NCBI GenBank assembly: GCA_947462335.1
Contig: OX381713.1
Span: 18,840,381-18,904,380 of the forward strand
DNA: 64,000 bases
From: Harmothoe impar
Lineage: Eukaryota > Annelida > Polychaeta > Phyllodocida > Polynoidae
Direction of reading: 5' to 3'
Positions 27,380 to 40,400 of this stretch are shown here, one piece after another; position 1 is the first letter of the stretch, and every line of letters begins with the position of its first letter. The notes below the pieces were generated by a model. It saw only the letters and a program-made list of their open reading frames with translations, made no database searches and was not told the DNA's origin. The translations under genes and the position numbers were made by a program.

Positions 27380-29979
27380 CGACGTTGGCGGGTGAGAATG
27401 ACAAAATGTTGAATATACGATTATTACCAGATATTTCTCGCCGCGTTTCACAATTTTGTTGTACAACGTATATTCCATGTACTTGAGTAAATTACTTTTT
27501 TCTTCCATGTGCTTTCTGATAAGTATATGCTTACATAAACTTGACATGAGTTCATCTTAATGCTACATTGAACAGCAGGAGATATGTCACCCACCAGGTC
27601 CATGTATGAGTCGGCTAAGTAGTGCCAAACACAACTTCAGCTTGCTTCTACATGTATTAAGGATAGACTTACTATAGACCATGGAGGAAAGTGTCGTCTA
27701 AGTAAACTCCTCTCGTGGTACAATACATTCATGCAGCATTCCGCCCTAGACAGGTTTCTCATGTAGAACATCTAACATCTATATGTAGTGCTTTAACATA
27801 GATCCGCATGTGAAATAGGTACATATATATGTATGTATAGTTTACTGTAAATGTGCTCCTTTTACATATACACTTAGTGGTGCATATATCGTAGCAGTTT
27901 GTGTTTCTTCTCTTATTTTTGCAGCTTTTTTTAGAAACTACAACCTCCTATACGTTACTTAGCAAAGCTCCTCCGTGAAGGCTCTCCTAGCAATAAATAC
28001 GTTTAAGTGATAAAGTTATAAGGTGTTTCATATCAATGCAAATCACTCAATAATAATTATTATATAGTTTTATGTACATTCACGCTTATATTTTGAACTA
28101 CCGAGCTAGAACATGTGACCATCAAGTAAAATATGTCTTCTTTCCTTCTTAAATGAAGTGTTGCAATCTATGACCAACACAAAGAGATTTCGACGTGCTA
28201 ATTTGGGAATACTCTATTGCAAAGTCCCCTAATACAAGCAAGGGAAAACTATGACAGTTCACATCGTTTAGGAATGTAAAGATGTTGAAACTCTTTGAAA
28301 TCCTTCCTGATTTCTTGCGGTTTTCCGGAAGATCCATTATAGGAATGTAACACAGAGAGCATAAAAATCAACCCCATATATATCCCATACACAAATATCT
28401 CCAAAATACATCAAATAGTTAAACTCTCCTTTTCAACTTCATTTTTGAAACAGCTGACCAGGCGATATCATTGCACAGAGACTGTCAGTGCGACAATACA
28501 TGGGGTAAATGATGATAGCAATTAATTATTCAACAATGGTTAAACCTTATTTCCACTGCCTCCCTGCATACAGGGTAATCATTACTATCTAAATATTGTG
28601 GTAGGCCGATAACACATCAAACATCTCTTACACTACCCGGCTCCATACTTGTAACCACTAGATAATTTCTCATTATTGCACGTGAGCCGCATTTCATTTT
28701 ATTTCCACTTTTACAAAATGCCAGATTTGTGCAGAAGGAAAATAAAGACGGAAAGATAATAGACATGGAAATTCCACCGAATCGCGATACGCGAACACCA
28801 ACTGGAGTCAATGCCGCTCTGACTAGAGTTATACAGAGTAATTTTTGTATTTTTCCACAAATTCTGTGTTTTTGAGTGGAATATTGGGAATGTGCATTAG
28901 TTATAAACAAAAGAAGGTTAAAAATTGGTGGGCTGATTATGCAATGTACATATGGCCAATATAATACCTTCTATGATACATATTCACTGCGCGCCTGGAC
29001 GCGTAGAATATTTGATTAAAAGAACAAATGATTGATATAACAAATATATACAAAACAAGCCCGGTGAGACTGAACAATAATCGTAAATGAATTAACATTG
29101 AATGGTATTTTTTTAATATATAATAAAGTAAAATATCAACAGCCCAGTGAAGTATGAACTGATAGCATCATAAACTAAAGTACCGACCGTTTCATATGGT
29201 CCATGCTTCATTGGGTCTAGGTACACTAAACCCAAGTGTCAAGGTAAATTGTTTGGCAGTGAATAATCACTAAGTTAAATTAGCCTGTTAATTGTTTTTG
29301 ACTTTGGATTTTGAGAAAACATTTGACACAAAGGTGCAAACCCCAAAATAATTATCACATTTAGAAAAAAAAGGAGCTCATTTCAAGCACAAAGTATTTA
29401 TAAGGATGATGAATTGACCATGCATGGAAGCTCATATCACAAAACGGAAGAGTATAAGGGTCTACCTGACTATGATCTACTCGAACCGTTCTATGTGCTC
29501 CATACATGGTCAGTCAATGGCATAGCACACCCTATTTATTCCAACACTCGGGGAAAGTCACACGAAAAGAGACACGAAAAGCTTGATCAAATCAAAACTC
29601 TGCCTTTTCATTTAAATAATTTACCCAAGCAAGGGTAATTTGATCAACTGTTTGAAGGAAAGTTATCAAACAATTTTTTAAACAAATAAGATCATAGGCT
29701 ACCTATTAATATGAAGTATTAGAAGAGACATAACATCTTTGGGACTCGTGATTCACCGATTCAACCTTTACACTTTGCGATGACGCTTGCAGAGACTATG
29801 CACTGTCTGATTTGTCTATACGGATAAAGCGTAAGTTGGACCGATGGCAATAAATAGCAAAATGTTGACTTGTATCAGACGCGTCTCTTTCTACTGGGAC
29901 TACTTTAGGCCACCCTATGCAGGTCTCTGTCTCATTGAACTTAAGGACTTATCCTTCTATCATACACTAGGAGTTCATG
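27380..29979. other. Intergenic, nothing recognised
   Basis: AT-rich. Minus frames at 28149-28337 and 28617-28910 and the plus frame at 29414-29638 lack recognisable domains. No exon partner for the tandem candidate exons was found by eye. Confidence 0.4.
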
Positions 29980-30217
29980 TTAACCCTTTAATGACGGCAT
30001 AGTGCTTTAATGCCCTTTATCGTCGTGAACAGCGGTCGTGAAAAACTCCCTAGTGCTGTATTCTAGAATCATCCCGACCCTACAATATTGATACCCTCCT
30101 GGAATAAGTCGGCATGATGCACCAATGCAGTGCCGGTGTGTAACATGCCAGCAATGCGTTGATGCATTGAGACGACCGATACTGCTTTACGACAACATGC
30201 CGTCGTGAAAAAGTTAA
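29980..30217. mobile_element. MITE with TTAA ends (piggyBac-like), copy 2
   Basis: TTAACCCTTTAATGACGGCA on the left is paired with TGCCGTCGTGAAAAAGTTAA on the right, bounded by TTAA. It shares the GGCATGATGCA core with the copies at 5538 and 45928. Confidence 0.7.
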
Positions 30218-31177
30218 CGTGGTTTTCCCGCGGTAATAGCGACATAAATTGGGAAATCCACCATATGTAAGCGCTTGGTACATTTGCACTTGTTCCCAAT
30301 CAAAATGCACTTCTCTACTGACTCCGATATTACTACGATAACACGGTAACTAGTATAACTCAAATCGGGGCTTCTCCTACGGTAAGGTGTGAGGATATTT
30401 GCGTCGTGAGTATGCTGCAAGTTATTCTACGTATATCTAGATCGATGTCAGAATTAGTTCATCGGTTACACACTGGGGGTTGGTCTTAAAAGGGAGTAGA
30501 GTGAAAAACACACTGGAAGCTACGATCACACATTGTGCATGAAGACACGGGTTATTATAGAAAGCCACCAGTATCCCGTAGTAATAATGAAGTAACAAAG
30601 AGATCCTCAACTCTTTCAACACACACAGGAGTGATAATAACAAGAACAACTGGAAAGACTACACTTAATCAGAAACCCCACCCTCTCTCATTAATATTAA
30701 TATTATTATTATTTTTTATTATAGTCAGCACCAATATCCTTCATCATGCCTTTGTAACATTACTAACTCTATCATAGTGAAAACCTCCCACCTGAGACTA
30801 GAATATGTGGTATAGACTAGTTATATGGGCATTGTGAGGATGGGAAGCAGATACTTCAGTGACACTATTAGAGTATGCCTTTCAAATAGTCTCACATCTT
30901 TGATGATAGCAAAATGAATGAATCCACTACAAGTATGAAAAAAAAGATTCCCAGGAACAAGCGTGAACTAGATAGACATCTTCTGTACTATAAGCTAAGG
31001 TAGTCGGCCCGAGAGCGTTCACACTTGTTGAGGCGGCGCTAGCTCTAACTCAATGAAGGAGAATGGTGCTGAGAGTTTGTCGTCCGTGGAAGGTCCGTAT
31101 CCCGCGTGCTGCTGTTGTTGGAGAAGGGTGAGCGTGGTGGTGGCGGTACCGCTTATTCTGTACCATGGTGCCGAGTC
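30218..31177. other. 3' flank of STXBP1, nothing firm
   Basis: Probably includes the end of the STXBP1 3' UTR. The first minus-strand AATAAA downstream of the stop that I found is at 30720-30715, about 650 nt away; its use is inference. Confidence 0.35.
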
Positions 31178-31296
31178 TTCTGTGGTACCGCGTGTATTCT
31201 GTGGTACCGTGTGTATTCTGTGGTACCGCGTGTATTCTGTGGTACCGTGTGTATTCTGTGGTACCGTGTGTATTCGGTGGTACCGCGTGTATTATG
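31178..31296. repeat. 19-bp minisatellite in the STXBP1 3' UTR region
   Basis: About six copies of CTGTGGTACCGYGTGTATT, each with the palindrome GGTACC. The array lies 76-194 nt past the STXBP1 stop codon, so it is likely transcribed in the 3' UTR. The plus-strand open frames (WYRVYSV repeats) are artefacts. Confidence 0.85.
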
Positions 31297-31371
31297 TACC
31301 TGGTCTGGGTTGGAGAGTCAGCACACAGCGCTGGCCATTGCATCAGGGTGTGTAATATGTAATGACAACGT

Positions 31372-31433
31372 CTAACTGCTCAGCTCACGAAGGTCACTCA
31401 GCAAGCCTTCAGGGGTCAAAATGTGGCTTCCCC
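31372..31433 (-). CDS. STXBP1: STXBP1 exon 15 (terminal coding exon)
   Basis: Residues 572-591 and TAG. Codes [20 protein letters not shown], matching the STHILTP carboxyl end of Munc18-1. Acceptor TTGTAG precedes it. Too short for open-frame detection. Confidence 0.93.
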
Positions 31434-34400
31434 CTACAAGAGATGAACAACATGGAAATTAGTAAAACCCATCAGGAGGCTGGAATGTAAACAGTGAACT
31501 GTTTTGACGTCTCTAGCGATTATAGATGTATACTACAGTACCAAAGTCGCCATATTCAGACTTCTTGTGAGGCTTATATCATATTGAAGAAGTCTAGTTG
31601 TAGATTATACGTGAATTAGGCTTATACGTGAGGTACTACAGTAGTCGGGTTTCAGTATAAGAAAGACTTCTTTCACTAAATTCTTCCTTAATTACAAATT
31701 ATTCTTTATGCGGCATATAATTGGGCATATAAAGCACTTACCGATCAGAACTTCCCAGTTCTTGGCTTTGTCAGTGACCTCGTAGGCAGCTCTCATCTCA
31801 GAGTAGGACATTCCTCCAACGATAAAGATGATGAGCCGTGGTCCGCTCTTGTAGCTCTGCTGGCCACGGTCCTTGTGCCATTGGCCATACCGCGCACTAG
31901 TAGGGACACGTGGAAATGTCATTTTATATGTGTCATCCAATTGACAATATTAGATAACCAGAATCTATGTATCTCTAATAATATCTATTACTAATCATGT
32001 GAAGTGTTCAAACAAATTTACTATTTCATCAAAATGCAGAAAAGCCACTCCCTGGTGGCCAAAAAGCAGGAAATTAAAAGTAGGAAAATTGGTATCCCTG
32101 CAAGCCATTTATTACAAATGTCCTCTATACTATCATTATGCCTACTAGTGTAGATCTAGTGGTTACACACTATAATATTTCCATTCTCAGACTACATCAC
32201 GTGGACTTACCTCACAGGTGCTTGACCAATGCCCATAGATGAGGAACGCCCAGACAGGAAGGGGAAACGCTTGCTGTCGAGTTTGTCCTCAATAGCGTCC
32301 TGAAATGTTGGAAAAATAAAATCATGAACCGTCTTATTTGTTGGTTTTCTCATTTATTCTTTACAGGAAGTTAAATATTTACTTTTGAGCCATAAGTGCA
32401 GTAGTTCTATGTTTTAGGTCTTGACTCAGAATTGAAATAATATTTTGTGGTTTCAATATGTTATATTACTGATCAGACTAATTTTGGAGGGAATAATTGG
32501 TCACCTGAGATTCTTACAGGGTAAGAAGTGACGGGGAACCTAGGTCTTCCGCAGCCTAGAGGGCAAACGCTTGCTAGGGGACAGTGACGCATCAATTACA
32601 TAAATTACTGAGAAGCCATACAACAGTAGTTTTGTACGTTATCCAGCCACGTACCTCCCCCTCCTCTTCCCAAACTGTCCCTATCTTTATGTGTATCAAA
32701 GATATCAATGACTGGCAGACTGTGAAAAAGTGTTAAATCATTTTTTTCTACGGTTGAGGTTGGGACAAGTGGCAGTGATACAAACCTCCATGATATCCTT
32801 GATGTAGGGCGTCCAACGCGACATCTGGTATGTCTGTTCAGCAACACGCTCTCGTCGGTTGCTCGGGATGTAGTACTGACGGGGCTTGTGTCGGCCGCCC
32901 TAAAACCACAACATACATGCAACATGCCTCTATTGCCAACATTCTAAACACAATGTTTTATTCCTTGCATTTGTTTGTTGATAAGACATGTATATGGCTA
33001 GCAGTAGGGGGGGGGGGGTGTCTAAAGACCAAGAATCAGGACAAATGGGACATGTAACTTGTAAGGCCAATATAACAGAATAACAGAAATATTTATTCCG
33101 TTTTAGAAGATAAAGTCACTTTACTTTTAAGATTATTTCACGTTGAATATATATATAGCGTCTAAAATAAGGATGCATAGTTTGAAGTTGACCTTCTTTT
33201 TTGAAGCTGCTTCAAGAAGATTGTATGAAGTCAACTGTCCTTTTTATTTGCCATAATAGACAATTATAACAGTTATTGGAGAGAGCAGACCCTTATCGGC
33301 TGACGAGGAATTACTGTGGCCACAGATGAGGGCATCGTGATGCCATACTGGAGTTCATAAAAATCTTTCAGGTAGCCTTTTGCAGTTATTAATTACCCTT
33401 TCTTGACCCCGCTAAATCCTCCGGTACCTATTTCCCTGTTGATGAACAAATCCAACTTACGTCGTTGATGATGGGCACGGCCAAGTTCTGCATGTTGGGT
33501 ATGATGCATTTCTCCTCCATGGGGATCTGCGCGTGCTGTACCAGCTTGGCCAGGTTCTCCTCCGTAATGCCTGCACGACACAAACCCGGCATATCCCAGC
33601 CGCCGTCAGCACAGGCCACAACCAACCGGACTCAGCGCCATGGTCACTCAACTCCAACCAAACTCACACCCATAGTAGGCAGCAATGTCGAGTTATTCTT
33701 ACAGGAAGCATTTAACTATTTTAATTTTGAATTAAGCCTCAAATATTCTATATTTTGGGATGAAGCATTAAATATTCCAATCATGGATAAAGCATCAATT
33801 ATTCGATTTTGGGATGAAGTATCACATATTCCAATTTTGGATGAAGCCTTAAATATTTCTATTTTGGATGAAGCCTCAAATTTTCCAATTTTGGTTGAGC
33901 GTCTTCTTAACAATTCAATTTTGGATGAAGCTTGAAATACTCCAAATATTACCATGCGAATAGTAAGCGCTCATGCCTTTGATTAAAATCAAAATTGTGT
34001 TCTTTCACATAGCTCATGAATTCTATTTTGCCACAAGAGAATTGTGTGTCAAAAACATTGTACCAGACCACACGACTATCTGGATACAGTGAGTCGGGTA
34101 TCAGCAGGACACCAACCCTGGTGTAGTTGGCCGGTAGGAGACCGAGTGAACGCGTGACCATGATGCCGTAATGACCGTAGCGTTACCGTAATGTGACCGC
34201 GGCATACACAGATATTACCACCACCAAACCCAAACACCTCAAGTAGCAGAAACCAGTCTCACACCTTAGTTACCTTTAGAGTGCCAGGATTATGTAATAT
34301 AGTCTAAAACAGTGTAGTAAATGTCAGTTATATGGTGGTTCAGAGGGGGATGGGAAGCAAGCCGGGTTTTAATAAGCGCTGGGGGAGGAGAGGTCTTGAA

Positions 34401-37400
34401 ATTTAATCATTTCTTAAGTGCTAATTATCTTGAATCGGCGCCTGTTGTGTATAAGCGCCAGGGATAATCAATCCTTCAAATATCTAAGCGCTGGGGCGCT
34501 TACTCATTATGGTAAGGAGTAAGGAGAATTACTGGAAAGGAAACTTAAGGGATCAGCCTGAGGAAAGAGGGGATAAAGGGGTAATGGGTGAGCGTTGGCA
34601 AACATTGGTACATTTGTAGCATGGGTCAGAAGTATGTTGTATGCACAAGTCAAGGCGATGACTGGACGGTGGGTGACTTTGTTTTAGAAGAGGGGTAGGC
34701 GACTCAAGCATGGTATAATCATTGCAGTGACTTATTTGTTTGAACGTTACAACTGTTCTATTTTCTATGAGCTATCATTACTTGTATATAAAATTAATCT
34801 TAATTATGTCTATCAGAATACATACACATCTCTATTGAGTACAATATTTACATTTAGAGATTGTGTATGTTTTCCGATATAGCTATCTGATATTTATTAT
34901 TTTCCTACTAAGGCTCCTAAGGTTCAGACTAAAGCTACATCTTAAGCGAGAGACGTATTGGGATTGGTGGTTGATTTGCGAAGTACAGGCGTTCAGAAGA
35001 GAACAAGGGCAATCAACGACATCCGAATCAAGATACAACATGGCTCAACAGTTTAGAGAAAAATTGAAGCACAGCGATTAGTTGCATCAAATCACCAAAA
35101 GCATGTCACGGGAGTACAGATCTTAGTTTATTCAATCGGATCAGGTTATTCAAAGTGATTTATTTTAAGCAGAGGTGAGCATCGCGAAGCTGATGTTCAT
35201 TTAGAAAATTCGCAATTTAAAAAAATCATGGAAATAAATTGATTAAAAGTTAAGATATCGAATTATTATGTACAGGTTATTCTGAGTCTCTTGGGGAAGA
35301 CATATTCCACTGAGGTGCATTTTAAGTGGCCTTAACACGCCAATTGATAATCTTCTATAAAATATTTAGAATGTTTGGCAAAAACATTCGGCAACGTTCT
35401 AGAAGAAATTACCCCTATGTAATACCCTTTTATAAAGTCCTGTAAATCTGGTCGGGGGTAGAAACACTAGTAATTAATTTAAATCATGAAAATAATTGAT
35501 AAACCTTAACGTTACTATCCCCACTTACCTCCTTTGTGGATGATGTAGAGTAGGATGATTCTGATCTTGTCGTAGGCTGACACGTTCTGGTCTAGCAGGA
35601 TGGGCACAATGTTCCGCATGTGATCCTTGATCTTCTCGCCGTCCGCATCCGTCCCCATAGCCAGGTCCTAGTAGACGACAACAAGGCATGAGAAAAAACT
35701 TGTCACCAAGATCGTAAATACTGTACCGTATTCGACGTAATAAGCGCACAGTGCACTTAAAAATGGTTATGGACACCTTTTAGTAGTTAAGAGTTTAATT
35801 GGGGTCAAAAATCGAGATATTTTGGGTTATTTGTAGTATAAAAATTGGCCAAAAACGGGGGTGTGCGCTTATTACGTCGAATACTGCACTCACCATGGTT
35901 GTTTGTGGTGTGGTAATTTGGGTCAATACGGTATGTCTTATATGTGCCTCTACATGGGTTAAGATCGACACGGGCGACACGGCCCTTTTAGGCCCTTTTA
36001 AAAATCTACAGACACAGAAAAAATTGGGATAATTCGACCCAAAGAGATTTTTCTATGAGTTCCTATATAGCTAAAACTCGACACGGCGACAGCCATCCTG
36101 CTAAAAATCAACACAGCGACATGGTCAAAAATGTGGGTACCCATGTAGAGGCACTTATATGGCTCATCTTGGATTATATTTCAATCAGTCAGTCATTTCT
36201 TTAGTTATCGGTAGCAATATTTCCATACCCTTTAATGCAGATATTCCCTGAATACTATTTCCAAAACCTGTAAAAATTACTATAACCTTAGCTTCAAATT
36301 GCTAACAAGATGGTGGTGCTAAACCTATTATTCATGTATTAACCAGTAGTCTGCTACATGCCAGTAGCGGTGACTCAGCGGCTTGCAGAGCGAGCGTGGA
36401 GACTTTAATACAGACCTGTTCTACGCGGCAAAGTTTGTCAACGCTTCCCTGGTAACGCTTCATGCAGTCCTCGGCCAGGTGGAGGTGGGTCGAGTACTTG
36501 CTCAGCTCCTTTTGGTACTGAGGCATCTTCTTTATCATCTGAGACAGGTCGCGCATGGTACCGCTCTGCTTGTCTGTACCACGCATCATGCGCTTAGAGT
36601 CGGCAAACTCCTTCAGGCGCTTTGTCACTTGTCTGAATAGGAGAATCCACTTATTACATTATCTGAATAGGAGAATCCACATATCATATTGTTTGAATAG
36701 GATGCTCCACATATTATATTGTTTGAATAGGATGATCCATATACAAACATGTATTACATTATCTGAATAAGGTTATCCACATATTACATTGTCTTGATAC
36801 GATGATCCACAAATTACATTGTCTGAATAAGACCATCCACTTATTAAGTTGTCTGAATTCAGAATAGGAGAATCTACATATTACATTGTCTACATAACAT
36901 AATCCACATATCATATTTTCTCGATAACAATTCCACATATTACATTGTCTAAATAGAATAATTCATATTATTACATTGTCTGAATAGGTGTGTAGCTGGA
37001 TGCATTATCAACCAATCAGATAACACCCTGCATTCACTGCAAAATTTTTAGGGTACATTATGTAACAGCTCTGCCCATTGTTATAGCTGTCATCAGTGCT
37101 GATCTCATATTGATAGTACCACATCAAGCAATGGCCGCCCGCATAAGGCCTCCCGCTACCTGCCTATAAGATCATCCATCCATTACACTGTCTAAAAGAG
37201 GATAACGCATTAATGAACTCGGACAGGCATTTGGGATGCACGTCGCCAACTCTGCAGATAAAATAGTCTTTTTAAGTTTGAGAGAAAAATAATCGTTATT
37301 TGAATAAAGACAGACTTACTGTGACACTACAGCAATATGTTGGTGGCGGAGTTCCAACCACAGTTCATCGCTTTCGTCCAACAGGACTTCCTTTTCAACA

Positions 37401-40400
37401 ACATCATTTCCAGTCTGGTTCTCAAATCTGTGAGAAGGTTTAAGAATATGTATCAATATATATCTAGTGAAATGTTTGACTATATTGACGGTGACAGTAG
37501 TGTATTCTAAGCTTGATTTATAGAAATAAAATAAAATAATCTACATCTTTTTATACTGGTCAGTCTTCCATAATTGCACAGAGGTGCCATTATGTGGTAG
37601 ACAAAAAGTAGGAAATCAGAAGATGTTGTTCAATTTTATGTAGGAAGTCAACATAATTCAATAGAGAAATCCCAGCGACAAAGTGAGTATTCCTACAAAA
37701 GTAGAAAAGATGGCATATCTGATTATACATACTTGTAGACGTCGTTTTCTATGGCCAGCAGGTCGTAGGCCATAGCTTGGAACGTCAATTCGTGAAGTAG
37801 TGGTGTGATGGGGTCGAAGCCACGGTCCATGATAATCAACTGTGACCGCATCTTCTGTGGGCCCTGTAATGTAAATATTCACTTCATAAACACCACAAAC
37901 ATGACCCTCAATGTTATCACTATTATGCTCTCTAAGAGTGCTCAGGAAGGGGCAACGTAGGATTAGTTGTATGATGTTTGTGTACAATGGGCTATGCACT
38001 ACAGCATTAGCGTCTTGAGAAAAAGAGGAGTTCTTAAATGTGACATGAAGTATTTATACCATTGGTGTTATGATATGGGGGCCAAATTAATTAAACACAC
38101 AGCAGTGAACGCATAACCAATGATATTAACAATACCACTGTAAAGTCATGTGTATTAACTGCGGGCTATACGCAAACCCAACCTTTAGTGCGGGTTATAC
38201 ACTATTCTCAAGGTCGCGGATAATGCGAGGATGTCCGTGAATTCCGCAAAACTATATACCCCACACAATAAAATATAACCACAGCGTATATAGCATGAGA
38301 ATTTGAGGCACATCATGTGTGACTATGACTAAGATAAGACGGCAGTGTTACCTGTCCCATCGTGTGGTCGTCCGCCTTGTAGGCATCCAGCTTCTGCTGC
38401 ACCAACTGTGCAACTTCCACATTGCGGTCCGACTCCCTGAAATACAACAAACATACCCGTAAAGCGCCCCGTCGACAAAAACTAAGTTTTGCAATGGACA
38501 GACCGAAGCGGATTTCACCAAGCTAAATTATACAAATTTCACCAAGCTAAATCATATTATAGAATTTCTTTTGTCTACAGATTTCGAGCATGAAAAGGTA
38601 AAGCAAGTGATAATTTTATCTCATCTGCGGCGACTTAAAAAAAAGCATCTAAAAAAGGGCCCAATTCGCTGTGTATAAATCAGAAAATGTGAGTACTATA
38701 GCTGTAGACTAGCATGTATTTTTTTTTGGTATGGTCTAACGAGCACGACATTCACCCATTTTAAAGTGACATAGTGCGATGATTAGGGCTCGAAAATCAA
38801 TTTTGTTTTAAATGAACCAGAATGTTTAATATGACCATACTTCATGTCCTACCTACTTAATTAAACATTATTCGGCATAATTCAGCTTAGGTTTCAGCTA
38901 ATTATCAGATTTAGGTATGCCCAATTAAAGAATTTTGGAGTGCACGCGTTAAGTCCACCGGTTGAAAATACACTGTAAAAGGGGACTCCCTTAATTGCGT
39001 CTTATTGTCCATCAATGATATTTTCTTGTGCCCTATTCTCCAAATATGATTTTGTAATTACATTTTGAACAACTTTAAATAGAATTTAAAATATAGAAAA
39101 AATCGGACCATGCCACTTTAGGCCGGACCAAAAAAAAAAGTTGGTCAATGGATTTCGCGCACCTTATTTTCGGAAATGGAAATTATTTTTTTTTGAAAAA
39201 AAAATTGTCAATGGATTTCGCTCGCTTCATTTTTTTCAAAATTGAGAATTTTTTTTTTTTTTCTAATTTTTCTCCCAGTAATTCCCCCAGATCAACCAAT
39301 AACTTTTTCTGTTAGTGATCTACTCAGAACTTTTGTCAAAGGGTGGGTAAAAAAAAAAAAAATTGTCGCTTGCTCCACTTTTCCACCAACAAAATCCATT
39401 GACAAAAAAAATTCTTTAAAAAAAAAAAAAAAAATTTCGCTCGCTCGCACCATTTTTTGAAAAGTGAAATCCATTGACCAACTTTTTTTTTGGTGTGGCC
39501 TTAGGTACATACATGTATATGTCAGCTGGCACATATAGTTTGTTAAATTAGGCATATCATAATTGCCTACAATGAAACAGGGGATCTTGGGTATGTGTAA
39601 TTGAAGATTTAGACAAAAAACGGCTACTGCAGTCATTAGGTCGAACAGTCTATTATTATACGATAATTACACTATAATGTATGTGAATTACTCTATTCAA
39701 TGTAATTAGCAGTTGACTTCAATTTCTTCCAACATAGTTATGTGGACTGTTTCAATTCTTAAAAAGTCCCAGGGGCCGCTTATTCGGAAGGGGAAGTACC
39801 AGGACTTATACATGTCACACACGGTGATTAAATAGTTTTTTAACATGGTAAAATCAAGGAGGCAGTAAACTTTCATTTCTTATACTTACGCTCTAAAGCG
39901 GACAGATGGGTATTCTCCAAGTGTTGCGCAGAGCGTGGCAATTTGTTCTGCAATTCTCTCTAGGTTGGTCACCCTTCCGGTCTGCTTCATGGGGTTGTAG
40001 TAGAACTGAAAGGTCTCCGACGAGTCAAGTGAATACACCTGAAGGGGATAAGACCGCGCCATGTAAGTATCATTATAGGTCAAGTAAAGCAGCAGGGAAT
40101 TCCATTAGAGCCAGTTAAGAAATCTGGGACAATCGGAGGGGGCTGAGCAGAGGACATGTGATGCACATATGATATGTTCATGTATCTACTTTTGTATTTA
40201 CCATCTTTTAAACAATAAAACACTTTAAAATAATCAATAATCAAATAGCTCAATTCCATTAAATTGGGAGCCATTTAGCTGTGTGCGATACCCACTTAAT
40301 TTAGGCTTCAGCATCAATATCACCTGGTCCCTGTAGTGGATGGGGAGTAGTGTGGACCTTAACCAAGTTTGCCTCACTCTTTTATTGAGAAATACGAATA

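Noticed and set aside
28149..28337. LGDF motif suggesting a LINE endonuclease remnant
   Set aside because: Only four residues match, with no other endonuclease or RT motif nearby in any frame.
30535..30777. 80-aa plus-strand frame near the STXBP1 3' end
   Set aside because: Low-complexity Leu/Ile-rich tail from an ATT run; no domain and no splice context.
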